DNA of 64,000 nt from Pseudozyma flocculosa PF-1. Its lineage: Eukaryota > Basidiomycota > Ustilaginomycetes > Ustilaginales > Ustilaginaceae. The first letter of the stretch is position 1, and each line of letters begins with the position of its first letter. Position numbers and translations under genes: made by a program. Shown one piece after another: positions 1 through 9,814 of this stretch. The stretch spans positions 122,683-186,682 of the forward strand of contig NW_006920876.1 in NCBI RefSeq assembly GCF_000417875.1, given 5' to 3'. The notes below the pieces were generated by a model. The model worked only from the letters and a program-made list of their open reading frames with translations, made no database searches and had not been told where the DNA came from.

Positions 1-3000
1 AAGCAGCTCGACAGCAAGATCGCCACCATGAAGGTCAAGCTCAAGGTCGAGGCCAAGATCCGCGACGCCGCCGTCGCGCTCCGCAAGGCGCATCGCAAGG
101 CGCCGTCGAGCGTGCTGTCGCCCGTCAGCCCGGTGCCCGGCACGCCGCACGGCCTCGCCTCTCCCTCGATCGGCCCGCGCGGCCGCATCTCTACGAGCGA
201 GACAAAGGCAGACGAGGACGCCACCACGGCCATGGCCAAGGTGGACAAGGTGACGCGGGACCTGCTCAAGCTCAACGACCGCGCCCAGATGTTGCGCCGG
301 ATGGTGCTCGAGCACCAGGCGGCCGCCCTGATCGAGCGCGTCGACGCCCTCGAGGCGGACCGGGCGCTGATCGAGGAGCGGCTGCCCCGCCTCGCCACGT
401 CGGCCTCGACGGCGTCCCTGGCGCGGTCCGCGTCCTTTGGCGGGAACGCCAACGGCCACGCCAACGTCTCCAGCATGACCATCCGCGAGAGCCGCGCCCT
501 GACCAGCGAGGATATCCGGGCAGGCGTCGACAGCGACGAACCCTACCAGCCGCAGGGCCCCAGCTACCCATTGAGCCACAGTCGGCTCGTTTCGAACGGC
601 AGCATCGGGAGCGGCTTCAGCTTCCTCGACGCCAGCCTGCCGGAACAGGTCAAGCGCCTGACCGACGAGCTGGACCAGACGCGAGGCGCTCTGGACCGGA
701 CCCGCCGCCAGCTGACAGCGACGGCCGACGAGATCGAGGCGAGCAAGCGGCAGGCGGCGGCATTCAAGCAGGAGCTCGAGCAGAGCCGGCGAGAGGCAAA
801 GGCCGCGGCCGAGGAGCTCATGCGTACGAGCGCGCAGGTGGAGGCGCTGCAGGATGAAAAGGACCGCTTCGCACCAGAACTCGAACGGCTGCGACAGCAA
901 CTCGACCAAGGACGTCGCGATGAGGCAGAGGGGCAGGAGGCGCTCCAGCTCACCCTCCAGCAGCGGCTGGATGCTGAGCGTCGCGAGCACTCGGTCCAGC
1001 TCGCCAGCCGCGCAGAGGCAGCGGTACGCGAGGCCGAGCAGAGGCTCGCGGGCCAGGTGGCCGAGCACGAGGCCAACGCCAGGGCGGCGCAGCAGGCCCT
1101 CCATGCGCAGCAATCGACCCTCGACCAGCTGCGAAAGGAGCTTCAAGAGTCCCGCGACGCGCAGGCCCGATTGCAGTCGGTCCAGTCAGAAGCGCAGCAC
1201 GAGGCCCACGCAAAGGCTGCGCAGCAGGCCCTAGAAGCGCAGCAGGCCACGGTGGAGCAGCTGCAGCAGGAGCTGCGCGTCGCGAAAGAAGCCCATGCCA
1301 GGGCGGTGTCGCTGCAGGCAGATTCGAAGGACGAGGCCGACGCCAAAGCAGCTCAGCAGGCACTGGAGGCCCAGCAGGCGACACTCGAGCAGCTGCGAAG
1401 GCAGCTCCAGGACGCCCAGGACGCCCGGACACGAGCGCTCGAGGCCAGCGATGCCAGCAGCCAACGCGCGGCAGAGCTCGAGGCAGAGGCGAAGGCCGCG
1501 CAGCAGAGCCTCGCTACGCAGCAAGAGGCCGTCGCGGAGCTGCAGCGGGAGCTGCAGGAATCCCGCGATGTTCACGCCAAGCTGCAGTCCGCCCAGGCGA
1601 GCCAGACCGGCACGTCTCGCATCGCGCAGCTCGAGGCCGATGCCAAGGCAGCCCAGCAGTCCCTCGCGGAGCGAGAGTCGACGGTCAAGCAGCTGCAGAG
1701 GGAGATCGAACAGCTGCGGAACGCAAGCGTCGCCAGGCAGCCGGTCCAAGCGGCGGCAGTGCAGCAGGCCGATGCTCAAGCGACGCAGACCCTCGAGCAG
1801 CTGCGAAGGGAGCTTCAGGAGGCCCGGGAAGCCCACGCCAAGCTGCAATCGACTCAGCCGCCGGGCATCGGCAGCAGCCGCAGCGCAGAGGACGAGGCCA
1901 GTGTCAGCGCGATGCAGCAGGCGCTCCAAGCTCAGGACACGACGCTCGAACGCCTGCGGGGGGAGCTCCAGCGGTCGCGCGATGCCCAGGCCGAGCTTCG
2001 GTCCGCACAACTGAGCGACGTCACAGGCATCCGCAGCGTCGTGCCCACCGCCGACGCCGAGACTCCCCCGTCCCGCGAGCTCGCCAGGGTCAAAGAGGCG
2101 CTGGAGGAGGCCGAACGTCGAGCTTCGCAGCAAGGCGCTCAGCTTGACAAGCTCACCGCTCAGCATGCGCTCGTCGAGAAGGCTTCCGCGGATCGCGCCT
2201 CAGAGCTGGACAAGGTCCGCTCCCAGCTCGCCGAGGCGCAGGAACTCGCCGAGCAGCGCTCGCGCGAGCTGCAGCAGGCAAAAGAGGCGCAGGCTGCGGC
2301 CGACACGCTGGCTGCCCAGCGGGCCTCTGAGCTCGACACGGCGGCCATCGCGCGCGCAGCAGCTGAACGCCTGTCTTCGGACCAGGCGCGGGATTTGGTC
2401 AGCGTCAAGGCTGCCCTGAGCGCCGCCGAGCAGCAATCCGCTGAGACTCATGCTCGATTGGACAGCCAGCTTCGGACCACCACGTCGCTCCAGGGTCAGC
2501 TCGAGGAGGAGCGGCGCGCCCGCGCCGATGCCGAGGCCAAAATCGCCGCTGCACAGCAGCAGGCGCGAGAGGCCGAGGCTCGCGCCCTCGCCTCTGACGC
2601 GGGGCTGCGAGAGCTTGAGCTGGCCGTCGGAGCCGAGCGCAAGATCATGGCCGAGCGCGACGAGCTCTTCCACGCCTTTGAGCGCCGCCTCGAGAGCGCC
2701 GAGAGGCGGCTGCAGGACCAGGACAAGCGGTGCGCCCGCATGCTCGGCAAGCTCGAGGGCCGTGAAGAGATGGACGACCTGCTCGAGCGCATCAAGGCCG
2801 GAGCGGGCGGCCTCGTCAAGAAGAAGAAGACGGCCGGTCAGGACATTGCCGACCTGCTGACGAGTCTTGAGACGCACATCGAGGACCTCGCCGACGAGCT
2901 GGCCAGGACCGGCGGGACCGCCAACGGCAACGTCGGCTCCTACAGCTCGCCCGCCCTCCGCCAGCTGGAAAACGAGCTGGACGAGGCCGAGCAGGAGGCC

Positions 3001-4797
3001 GCCCGGTGGCGTGACGAGGCCGAAACAGCCAAGCAGCAGCTCGAGGAACTGCGGCGCGTGGCAGAGGCAAGCGCATCGAACATCAAGACCGCCGCGGCGC
3101 CCGAGTCGACTCGATCTGCCGCTCCCTTGCCGTCGCCATCGGCGCGGGACGACGACAGCGTCAAGGCCCTCGAGCGTCGGATCGAGGCCCTGACGAGTCA
3201 GAACAGCGACCTGGAGCGGCAGCTGCGAGCGGCCAACGCGTCTGGCCCCTCTTCGGGTCCCCTCGGCGGTCCCTCATCCGGCAAGGGCGTCGGCAACCTG
3301 ATCAGCAAATTCGGCGGCGGCAATGTCCCGGCACGCGGACTCGGCGTCGGCGCCAGCCCACTTCTCGGGTCCAGCCCACTTCTCGGGTCCAGCCCACTTC
3401 TCGGGTCCAACGGCAGGCGGTCCGTCAGTCATTCGAACGCCGGAGAGGCGCATGCGGAAGTCGACCCAGAGACGAACCGGCAGCTCCGCGAGGCTCAGCG
3501 GCTGGCCTCGGCCGTGGCCGGCATGGTGCCCGATGTCGATGCCGCCGCCGCCTCGACGCTGGACCTCAAGGCGCTCCACGCGGCCTTTGAGGCGCCGCTC
3601 CCGACGCCACCGGTCTCTTCGGGGGCCGACGACGCGGACATGGCGGGCGCCGCATCGTCGTCGCCGGCGGTCGCGGCGGCCGCGCTGCGACGCGAGATCG
3701 AGGCCATGTCGCACAAGCTGCGGGGCGCCGTGGCAGCCAGCCGGACCGCCATCTCGCGAGGCCTGCAGGCCGAATCGAGTGCCTCGGCGCTTCAGACGCA
3801 GATCCGAGAGGCCGAGGCGAAGCGAGACGAGTTCAAGGCGGCTGCAGAGGAGCTCGAGTCGAGGCTGTCGCATTCGGCGCTCGACATCGAGACGCTGCGG
3901 GAGCGCGAGCGCAAGCTGGAAGAGACGCTGGCCGAACTGCGCGAGCAGCTCTCGGAGGGCGCGCGGAGCGCCCGGACGCACTCGACGTCGTCGAGCAGCC
4001 TCGGTCTCCAATTCAAGGTCGAGACGATGCCGTCGTTTTCGCCGCGCAAGAACGCCAAGAAGCTCGTGTCGGTTTCGACGTCGACGTCTCCGCCGCAGCG
4101 ACGCCCGCCGCCGCTCAAGCCCATGTTGGGCGGCATGCCCAGCTGGACCGCCGCCGCCGGTGCCGCCGCCGCAAACACCACCAACGCCAAGCGCGGTGCC
4201 AACGAGGCGAGCCTCGCGCTGCCATCGCCCGGCCTGATGCTCGAGGGCATGCACCTCGTCTCGCCGACGCGATCCGCCGGATCCTCGTCGCCGCTGCCGT
4301 CGCCGTCGCCCGCCCGCTCGCCCGTCAAGCTCTCGCTGCCCCCCTTTGCCTCGACGCTCGAGACGCGCACGGGCGGCAGGTCGCCCGAGCCGCCCCTCGA
4401 GCATGTCTCTCCCGCGCACTCGAACGTCTCGCTGCCCACGGCCTCGGCGGCGGCCGCAGCGGGCAAGCAAGGCCCGCGCACCATCACGCTGGGCATGGAC
4501 ACGTCGGCGCTGATGCTCAAGATCCGCAACCTGGAGCGCGAGCTCGTCGTCGCCCAGACCTATCAGAAGCAGTCGGAGAGGATCCGGGAGCAGGAGGCCG
4601 CGCTGCGGCTGCGCGAGAGGCAGATGGACGAGGAGCGCCTCCGCGACGCCGAGATGAACAGCCGGCTGCTCGAGGAGCTCAACGAGAGCAACCGCGCCCT
4701 CCAGGCGGCCAAGGAGCGCGCCGAGGTGGAAAAGAGCATGCGCATGATGGACGAGATCAACGAGCGCAACCGCCTCCTCATGGCCGGCAAGATGTGA
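1..4797 (+). CDS. Uds1-domain coiled-coil protein, 5' partial
   Basis: The reading frame is open from base 1, so the gene begins upstream; the first in-window ATG (28) lies inside a conserved domain and is probably not the start. The first 30 residues, with KIRDAAVALRKAHRK, fit the end of the fungal Uds1 domain (up-regulated during septation 1), where a K-[ILM]-RDAA-x-SL stretch is typical. Heptad-like coiled coil rich in Ala, Gln, Glu and Leu then runs from roughly residue 200 to 1000, with 44-51-residue internal repeats. The C-terminal third is Ser/Pro-rich and ends in a last coiled coil (about 1490-1589). Single exon as far as visible. Uds1 proteins are little studied; a septation or cytoskeletal role is inferred from the family name only. 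The family call is moderately sure because most of the domain lies outside the window. Confidence 0.75.
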   Translation, partial: KQLDSKIATMKVKLKVEAKIRDAAVALRKAHRKAPSSVLSPVSPVPGTPHGLASPSIGPRGRISTSETKADEDATTAMAKVDKVTRDLLKLNDRAQMLRRMVLEHQAAALIERVDALEADRALIEERLPRLATSASTASLARSASFGGNANGHANVSSMTIRESRALTSEDIRAGVDSDEPYQPQGPSYPLSHSRLVSNGSIGSGFSFLDASLPEQVKRLTDELDQTRGALDRTRRQLTATADEIEASKRQAAAFKQELEQSRREAKAAAEELMRTSAQVEALQDEKDRFAPELERLRQQLDQGRRDEAEGQEALQLTLQQRLDAERREHSVQLASRAEAAVREAEQRLAGQVAEHEANARAAQQALHAQQSTLDQLRKELQESRDAQARLQSVQSEAQHEAHAKAAQQALEAQQATVEQLQQELRVAKEAHARAVSLQADSKDEADAKAAQQALEAQQATLEQLRRQLQDAQDARTRALEASDASSQRAAELEAEAKAAQQSLATQQEAVAELQRELQESRDVHAKLQSAQASQTGTSRIAQLEADAKAAQQSLAERESTVKQLQREIEQLRNASVARQPVQAAAVQQADAQATQTLEQLRRELQEAREAHAKLQSTQPPGIGSSRSAEDEASVSAMQQALQAQDTTLERLRGELQRSRDAQAELRSAQLSDVTGIRSVVPTADAETPPSRELARVKEALEEAERRASQQGAQLDKLTAQHALVEKASADRASELDKVRSQLAEAQELAEQRSRELQQAKEAQAAADTLAAQRASELDTAAIARAAAERLSSDQARDLVSVKAALSAAEQQSAETHARLDSQLRTTTSLQGQLEEERRARADAEAKIAAAQQQAREAEARALASDAGLRELELAVGAERKIMAERDELFHAFERRLESAERRLQDQDKRCARMLGKLEGREEMDDLLERIKAGAGGLVKKKKTAGQDIADLLTSLETHIEDLADELARTGGTANGNVGSYSSPALRQLENELDEAEQEAARWRDEAETAKQQLEELRRVAEASASNIKTAAAPESTRSAAPLPSPSARDDDSVKALERRIEALTSQNSDLERQLRAANASGPSSGPLGGPSSGKGVGNLISKFGGGNVPARGLGVGASPLLGSSPLLGSSPLLGSNGRRSVSHSNAGEAHAEVDPETNRQLREAQRLASAVAGMVPDVDAAAASTLDLKALHAAFEAPLPTPPVSSGADDADMAGAASSSPAVAAAALRREIEAMSHKLRGAVAASRTAISRGLQAESSASALQTQIREAEAKRDEFKAAAEELESRLSHSALDIETLRERERKLEETLAELREQLSEGARSARTHSTSSSSLGLQFKVETMPSFSPRKNAKKLVSVSTSTSPPQRRPPPLKPMLGGMPSWTAAAGAAAANTTNAKRGANEASLALPSPGLMLEGMHLVSPTRSAGSSSPLPSPSPARSPVKLSLPPFASTLETRTGGRSPEPPLEHVSPAHSNVSLPTASAAAAAGKQGPRTITLGMDTSALMLKIRNLERELVVAQTYQKQSERIREQEAALRLRERQMDEERLRDAEMNSRLLEELNESNRALQAAKERAEVEKSMRMMDEINERNRLLMAGKM
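1084..1700 (+). repeat. Internal 132-153 nt repeats in the Uds1-type coiled coil
   Basis: The motif A-A-Q-Q-[AS]-L recurs in frame with copies anchored at 1084, 1216, 1348, 1495 and 1648. The first two spacings are exactly 132 nt (44 residues, equal to four hendecads); the next two are 147 and 153 nt. Weaker copies follow to about 2010. This looks like growth of a coiled coil by tandem duplication. Confidence 0.7.
3353..3406 (+). repeat. Three perfect 18-bp tandem copies inside the Uds1-type gene
   Basis: Three identical 18-mers lie at 3353-3370, 3371-3388 and 3389-3406. They encode SPLLGS repeats in the Ser/Pro-rich linker. Being in frame, copy-number change would not break the gene. Confidence 0.9.
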
Positions 4798-5309
4798 ACC
4801 TCCCTCGGCGCACTCGACCCGCGGCGGCGGCGGCGGCGGTGGCGGCCAGGAGGAGATGCAGGAGGTACCGTCGATGGCCCGCCTCCCGTCTGCACGCCGC
4901 GCCTCCCAACGCCACCTTTCCAACCGATCTTCTACACGCTCTCCCTAGACAGGCATTGCCAGGCCGCTTCGCTGCTACGAGCCCGTATACCTTGCCCTTC
5001 GCAACCGCACCCGTGTACTTTTATGGAATCACGTCATCTCTGCCGCTCGCCCGTGTGTCTGCGTGTCCGCCCTCCCACGGCCGTACCCTCCCGCTTCCAT
5101 GCGCTGCGCCGCTCCGTGCCGTCTCTTCTAGCACCGATCGGCTAGCCAAACGCCCGCCTTCATGTCGTAGAGGCCAGGCAGGCGGCTTGGGACAGAAGAC
5201 GCCGGGAAAGCTCGCAGACGAACCGCGCCGCCTAAGACCTTTATCACGAATTTCGGAATTGCCCTATGTAGGGTTATGTAGATGCACTTTCGCGCCCTTC
5301 ACATCGATA
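4798..5309. other. Intergenic: Uds1-type gene to tRNA-Arg
   Basis: Holds the 3' flank of the coiled-coil gene and the 5' flank of tRNA-Arg. No convincing reading frame or RNA gene was seen. Confidence 0.5.
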
Positions 5310-5418
5310 GGCCGGTTGGCCCAATTGGTAAGGCGTCTGACTACGACCATAGCACACACGCCTTGTGCTCCTTGCATTCGCAATCAGGAGATTCTGGGTT
5401 CGAGCCCCAGGCTGGTCA
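5310..5418 (+). tRNA. tRNA-Arg (ACG) with 36-nt intron
   Basis: Acceptor strands 5310-5316 and 5411-5417 pair over 7 bp with G-U pairs, and the discriminator is A5418. The D arm contains AATTGGTAA. The anticodon stem is 5336-5340 with 5384-5388. The anticodon loop reads C-T-ACG-A and is interrupted after position 37 by an intron at 5347-5382, the canonical place for a nuclear tRNA intron. The T arm has loop TTCGAGC. A T-run directly downstream (about 5423-5428) can serve as Pol III terminator. The tRNA reads CGU, and CGC/CGA through inosine. The intron can form a small GCACA/TGTGC hairpin. Confidence 0.92.
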
Positions 5419-5506
5419 TCACTTTTTTCTCCTGCGCTTTCTCCGCATTCGTGACGGGGGGAAGGCTTTTGGGAGCCAGGGAGGAGGGCGGGTTTTAACT
5501 AGGATC

Positions 5507-5537
5507 CAGATTCTGGGTTCAAGCCCCAGGCTGATCA
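5507..5537 (+). pseudogene. Orphan 3' half of tRNA-Arg
   Basis: This stretch repeats the variable loop, T arm and 3' acceptor strand of the tRNA-Arg gene about 110 bp upstream (CTGGGTTC, then CCCCAGGCTGATC), with two or three substitutions. No D arm, anticodon arm or 5' acceptor strand precedes it. It is followed by a T-run. It looks like a partial duplication and not a working tRNA. Confidence 0.75.
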
Positions 5538-5684
5538 ACTCTTTTTGCCCCTTCCATCAGGAGATAGCTCCGCCATCCGAAAGCCCGGCGGACCGTGTCG
5601 AGTCGTGTTCTTTTTCCCAGTTTTGACTCCCCTCGTGTTTTTGATTTTTATATGTATTAACATTTTCGAGTCCATACATCAGCG

Positions 5685-5788
5685 GGTCCAATCGTATAGT
5701 GGCTTATTATGCTGTCTTAGGGCTTAAACACGGAATCGAACCGTGAGCTGTATGACAGAGGTCCCCGGTTCGATTCCGGGTTGGACCC
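5685..5788 (+). tRNA. tRNA-Pro (AGG) with 30-nt intron
   Basis: Acceptor GGTCCAA (5685-5691) pairs fully with TTGGACC (5781-5787). The anticodon stem CTGTC pairs with GACAG (5754-5758). The loop reads T-T-AGG-G, then an intron at 5723-5752, then T38. The AGGTC variable loop and the CCCGG/CCGGG-type T arm match fungal tRNA-Pro. The anticodon AGG reads CCU and, through inosine, CCC. A long T-rich stretch follows as terminator. Oddity: the intron contains an exact 13-nt reverse complement of this tRNA's own T arm (see findings). Confidence 0.92.
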
Positions 5789-6153
5789 TCCTTTTTCTTT
5801 TTTCTCTTTTTTCCAACTCTTTTTCCCCTCCTTTTTTCTATCGAGAGAGCTCGCTGTATGTTTCTGTGCGATTCTTAACTGCGGGCGTCATTTTGGCAGA
5901 TGACGGGCTAGAGTCGTGGCGCGCCGCTTGCCTGGCCTGACCGGTCTGTGCGCCGGGTAGCGGCAAGAGGCCGGATAGCCGACCGGGGCCAGCTGAGCGC
6001 GCGCCGAGGCCCCACAACGATGCCGTCGCTCGAGGGTCGTCTCTTCGTTCCGACAACCACCCGCCCCGACCGTCGATATCCTTGCCGTCTACCGCAGCCT
6101 CGGTCTGATCTGTTCCACGACATCGACGACGACGAGCAGAACCACTGCCCAAC
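5789..6153. other. Intergenic: tRNA-Pro to LACTB2-like gene
   Basis: Contains the T-rich Pol III termination region and then the likely promoter and 5' UTR of the metallo-beta-lactamase gene. No other gene seen. Confidence 0.5.
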
Positions 6154-7652
6154 ATGGCCGAGCTGAAACCCGTGAGCGACCTGGCGCGGCTGTCGAGCCG
6201 GGTGGTGCGCATCCTGGCGCAGAACCCGGGTCCGTACACCCTCAACGGGACCAACACGTACCTCGTCTCTGCGCCGTCGTCTTCGTCGCCGTCTTCGTCG
6301 TCCTTGCCGACGACGGCGGCGCGGCGCGGGATCCTCATCGATACGGGCGAAGGTGTCGAGGGCTATATCCCGCTCCTCGAACGTGCGCTGCGCGGTGGTG
6401 GTGGTGGTGATGAGGGCGCCGATGCGTCGACCATGGCGGCGATTGGGGACGAGGGTGTGACGACTTGGGTCAGCGATATGTGAGTTGGCCTGGCCCGGCC
6501 CGGATGACGTTCCCCGTCGTCGCGACCGACTGGCACTGCGGTCTGACACGCTCCTCTCGGCCGCTGCCGCCATCGGACAGCATCTTGACGCACCGCCACG
6601 GCGACCACACAAAGGGCCTTCCCTCTGTCCTCTCGCTCCTCTCGCGCCTTCGCTCCGAGTCCCAAGCCGCATCTGCAACGACGGCAGCGACTTCGACGCC
6701 GCTCGCGCCGCCCCGCATCCACAAGTTGCCCGACACCGAATCGGACCCGTCGCTGATCGAGAGCCTGCACGCCCTGCCCTCGGGCTCGTTCACGTCCTAC
6801 TCTGCCTTTGACGGCCCCTCGCCCCTGTGGCCGCTCAAGGACGGCGACATCATCGCATGCGCCGACGGCGACGAGGCAGGCGCAACGTCGCTCCAGGTCG
6901 TGCATACGCCCGGGCACACCGCCGACCACATCTGCCTGCTGCTGCGCGAGGAGCGCAACCTCTTCTCCGGCGACCACGTCCTCGGCTCCGGCACCACCGT
7001 CTTCGAGGACCTCAACGCCTACCTCGCCAGTCTGTCGCGCTGCATCGACCTTTTCGCCGAGATCGGCCCCTCGTCCTCCGTCGACGGCAAAGACGGCCGC
7101 AGCGACGGCAGCAACGACACCGGCGACGACGAAAACGTCATCTACCCGGCCCACGGCCCCGTCGTCGCGGCGGGCAGGGCGACGCTGAGGACGTACCTCT
7201 CCCACCGCCTCGAGCGAGAGCGCCAGATCCTCTCGCTCCTCTCTACGGCACCGCCGCCCTCGGCCCAAACCGAGGCCGAGCGGGGATGGACGATCACGTC
7301 GCTTGTCTCGACGCTCTACTCGGCCTACCCGGAGCACCTCTTCCCCGCCGCAGCGCGCGGCCTCTTCCTGCACCTCCATGCCCTCTCGGTCGACAACCCG
7401 CAGGCGGGGCGCAGGAAGAGGGTCCGGCCCAGGTCGTTGCCCGAATTCGCAAAGGGGCAGCCCCGAGCCGCCACCGAGGCCGAGGCGGGCGTGGTGCCCA
7501 TCCCCAAGAACGAGTCGCAGTACGCCCAGGTCATGGACATCGTCTGGGACCTCATCCCCGATCAGGGCGAGAGCGGCACGGAGCAGCAGGGCGCCGGCGG
7601 TGAGGAGCAGCAGGCGTCAAAGGCCGCGGCTGCGACGGGCGAAAGATTGTAG
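6154..7652 (+). CDS. LACTB2-like metallo-beta-lactamase fold protein
   Basis: Exons 6154-6479 and 6581-7652 (donor GTGAGT, phase 2) give 465 residues. The start [19 protein letters not shown] fits the family's N terminus. Splicing restores the metal-binding motif: the intron falls just before ILTHRHGDH, the HxHxDH signature. Further metal ligands are seen in [10 protein letters not shown], in [10 protein letters not shown], and in YPAHGP. After the catalytic fold, a helical region starting RERQILSLL and containing [15 protein letters not shown] matches the winged-helix tail of human LACTB2, an endoribonuclease that is mitochondrial in animals. Related fungal proteins also act as thioesterases in polyketide clusters, but no polyketide synthase is nearby, so a LACTB2-type RNase or hydrolase is favoured. 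Convergent with the RING gene, 98 bp apart. Confidence 0.88.
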
Positions 7653-7750
7653 CGCTGTGGCCGTGGTTCTGCCAGAGAAGGGGCATGCCGTGCAACACAG
7701 ATGATAGCGATACGATGATTGGTGCAAGTGGCGGCCGTGGCCGTCCGCCG

Positions 7751-9814
7751 TCATGCCCTCCCCTCGCTTCCCCGCGCGGCGCGCGGCGGGGACGTCGGCG
7801 ATGCCTGAGCGCGGCGAGCACTGGTCGGAGACGGCGGCGGCGGCGGGCTAAAGGACAGGACGCAGTGGCACGTCGGGCAAAAGGCCTGGTTGGTCAGCCA
7901 GGCGACGAGGCAGGTGTCGTGCAACTCGTGGCCGCAGTCGAGCCGGCAGAATGGCCACTTGCGGCCCGCTTCGTCGCCGGCCCCCGAGCGCGGCCGGGCA
8001 AACTCCGGTCGGGTCAGTTCAAAGCAGATGCTGCACGTCACCTCGTCGGTCGACATCCACTTGTACCTCTTGCCCCACTTGCCTCCCCCTCCCCCCGCCG
8101 ACGATGCCGCCTCGTCGCCGTAGGGATCCGTGTCGGGCCGATCGGTCAGCTCGACGCCCCATCGCCGCCGTACGAATTCCAGGCATTCGACGCTCGCCCT
8201 GGCCTTGGACCAGATCGATGTGAGCGACGAGAGCTCGGATCGGAGGCTGAGGAGTGAGAGGACCGGCGGAAGGCTGGTGGGCGAGAGCGTGGGCAGCCGC
8301 AGCGTGACGATGGCGTAGAGCAGCGAACCGACCACCTTGTCAAACAGCGAGACGACCGTATCCGAGAGCCAGCGCGTCGTTACCAGCACGCGCTGGTGCT
8401 GCAGGCGCGGCGCCTTGACCCGGCGTCGAGGCGTCGAGGTCGCAGAGGGGGAGGTGGCTGGTCTGGTCCGTGGATCAGCATCGCCTTCGCCGGCAGAGCT
8501 GACGTCGGGTGCCGGATCGTCGGCAAACAGGCTCAGAGGAGCGATGGGCTGCGTGACGCTCGTGGAGCGCAGCACCTCTCGACCATCGGTGCCCACCTGG
8601 CGGTAAATCTGCTGTCGCGGCGAGGAGTCATCGGTTGCTTGCGTGGGTGGGGCATCGGCGTTCGGTGCCGCCGCCATTTCGCCTACGCTCGCAGCGGTCT
8701 CCGGCCTTCTCCGCATGCCCTCGCTCGCTACGGCCTGCTCGCTGCCGGTCTGGATGGCCCTGGCAATCAGAGGCCGCCGTCCGGGGCGCCTGTTGATGCC
8801 CGCCGCAACGGACCGCGAGGACGCCGGCGCTCCAGACAGTGCCGCTGCGAGGCCTGGAGGCAGCGGGAGCAGCTCGATGATGCTGGGCGAGTGCGAGGGC
8901 GAGGGCAGACGAACGACCTTTGGCAGGAAATCGAGAGCGGCGTCGTCGATCTTGAACAGCGTAGAGACGAGAGAAAGCAAGACTGCTGCCAGCTCGAGGG
9001 CCACGAGCAGCTTGATGGGCAGGAGCGTCTGTTGACGTCGGGCGGAGCCGAGGGGAACGGTTTCGAGGCCAAGGGAGGCCCGCTTGGCACTGCACCGGAA
9101 TGCCACGGCGTCGATGAAGGGAGGCGTGCCAATCGAGAGGGCAAGGACGGCCAGGACAGAAAGCTGGATCAGGGGCAAGGTGAAGGCGTGGAAGCGGGAC
9201 CTTGAGCCGATCAGGGAGCTTTTCACCACGCCGTCCTCGATGGCCATGCCGACGAAGCGGATGCCCCACAGGGCGTGGAGCGTGAACACGGCGGGCAGGA
9301 CATGGCTGTCGATGAGAAGGCCCCAGCTGGGCTTTGGCAGCTTGAAAAGAGAGCCCGGCGCGGGCTGGGCGTCATGGGACGAGGCGGCGGAGCGATGCTC
9401 GGCGCTGGAGGCGCTCGCGGGCGTGGGCTGCGACGGGGCGGTGGCCGTCGAGGGAGCGGGACTGCCGTTGCTGGGTGGAGAAGAGAGCGCGGCAAAGGGG
9501 GCGAGCTGCGGCGGTGTCGACGGCGGAGCATGCAGGGAGAGGGGGTTGCTGGCGGGGCGAATGGGTGCGGCGACTACGAGGCCGTCGATGATTGAGACGG
9601 TCCACTCGGTGCTCGAGCTCGACTGGCCGCCGGTCGCAGCGCCAGAGGGCGGGCCGTCCGAGCTTACAGCGGTCGAGTCGGTGTCGAGCGGTGCATTGTG
9701 CGGGCTCAGAAGGAGCAAGAGCAGCAGCAGGCAGAGCCGTGGGCGGTAGATCTGCCGCCGGAAGTGGTCGATGGTCGACGAGCTAGGGTTGATGCCTGCT
9801 ATGGTGAGGGGCAT
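7751..9814 (-). CDS. Membrane-anchored RING-H2 protein, probable E3 ubiquitin ligase
   Basis: 687 residues, one exon, with the start taken at MPLTIAGINPS (an in-frame ATG at 10045 would add 77 unlikely residues). A poly-Leu segment at residues 27-37 may be a signal anchor. A Ser/Pro-rich region (40-160) follows, then hydrophobic segments at about 168-192, 208-230 and 264-287. The C-terminal RING (594-653) has CSIC, a long spacer, CGHELHDTC and CPTC, the C3H2C3 pattern, so zinc binding and E2 recruitment are expected. The arrangement (several membrane spans, RING at the far C terminus facing the cytosol) is like ER or Golgi quality-control ligases, but I cannot tie it to Hrd1, Doa10 or Tul1. 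Substrates unknown. Confidence 0.8.
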   Translation of the reverse strand: MPLTIAGINPSSSTIDHFRRQIYRPRLCLLLLLLLLSPHNAPLDTDSTAVSSDGPPSGAATGGQSSSSTEWTVSIIDGLVVAAPIRPASNPLSLHAPPSTPPQLAPFAALSSPPSNGSPAPSTATAPSQPTPASASSAEHRSAASSHDAQPAPGSLFKLPKPSWGLLIDSHVLPAVFTLHALWGIRFVGMAIEDGVVKSSLIGSRSRFHAFTLPLIQLSVLAVLALSIGTPPFIDAVAFRCSAKRASLGLETVPLGSARRQQTLLPIKLLVALELAAVLLSLVSTLFKIDDAALDFLPKVVRLPSPSHSPSIIELLPLPPGLAAALSGAPASSRSVAAGINRRPGRRPLIARAIQTGSEQAVASEGMRRRPETAASVGEMAAAPNADAPPTQATDDSSPRQQIYRQVGTDGREVLRSTSVTQPIAPLSLFADDPAPDVSSAGEGDADPRTRPATSPSATSTPRRRVKAPRLQHQRVLVTTRWLSDTVVSLFDKVVGSLLYAIVTLRLPTLSPTSLPPVLSLLSLRSELSSLTSIWSKARASVECLEFVRRRWGVELTDRPDTDPYGDEAASSAGGGGGKWGKRYKWMSTDEVTCSICFELTRPEFARPRSGAGDEAGRKWPFCRLDCGHELHDTCLVAWLTNQAFCPTCHCVLSFSPPPPPSPTSARRAQASPTSPPRAARGSEGRA

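Noticed and set aside
3274..4923. 549-codon minus-strand frame
   Set aside because: Antisense to the Uds1-type gene, very Arg-rich, no recognisable motif.
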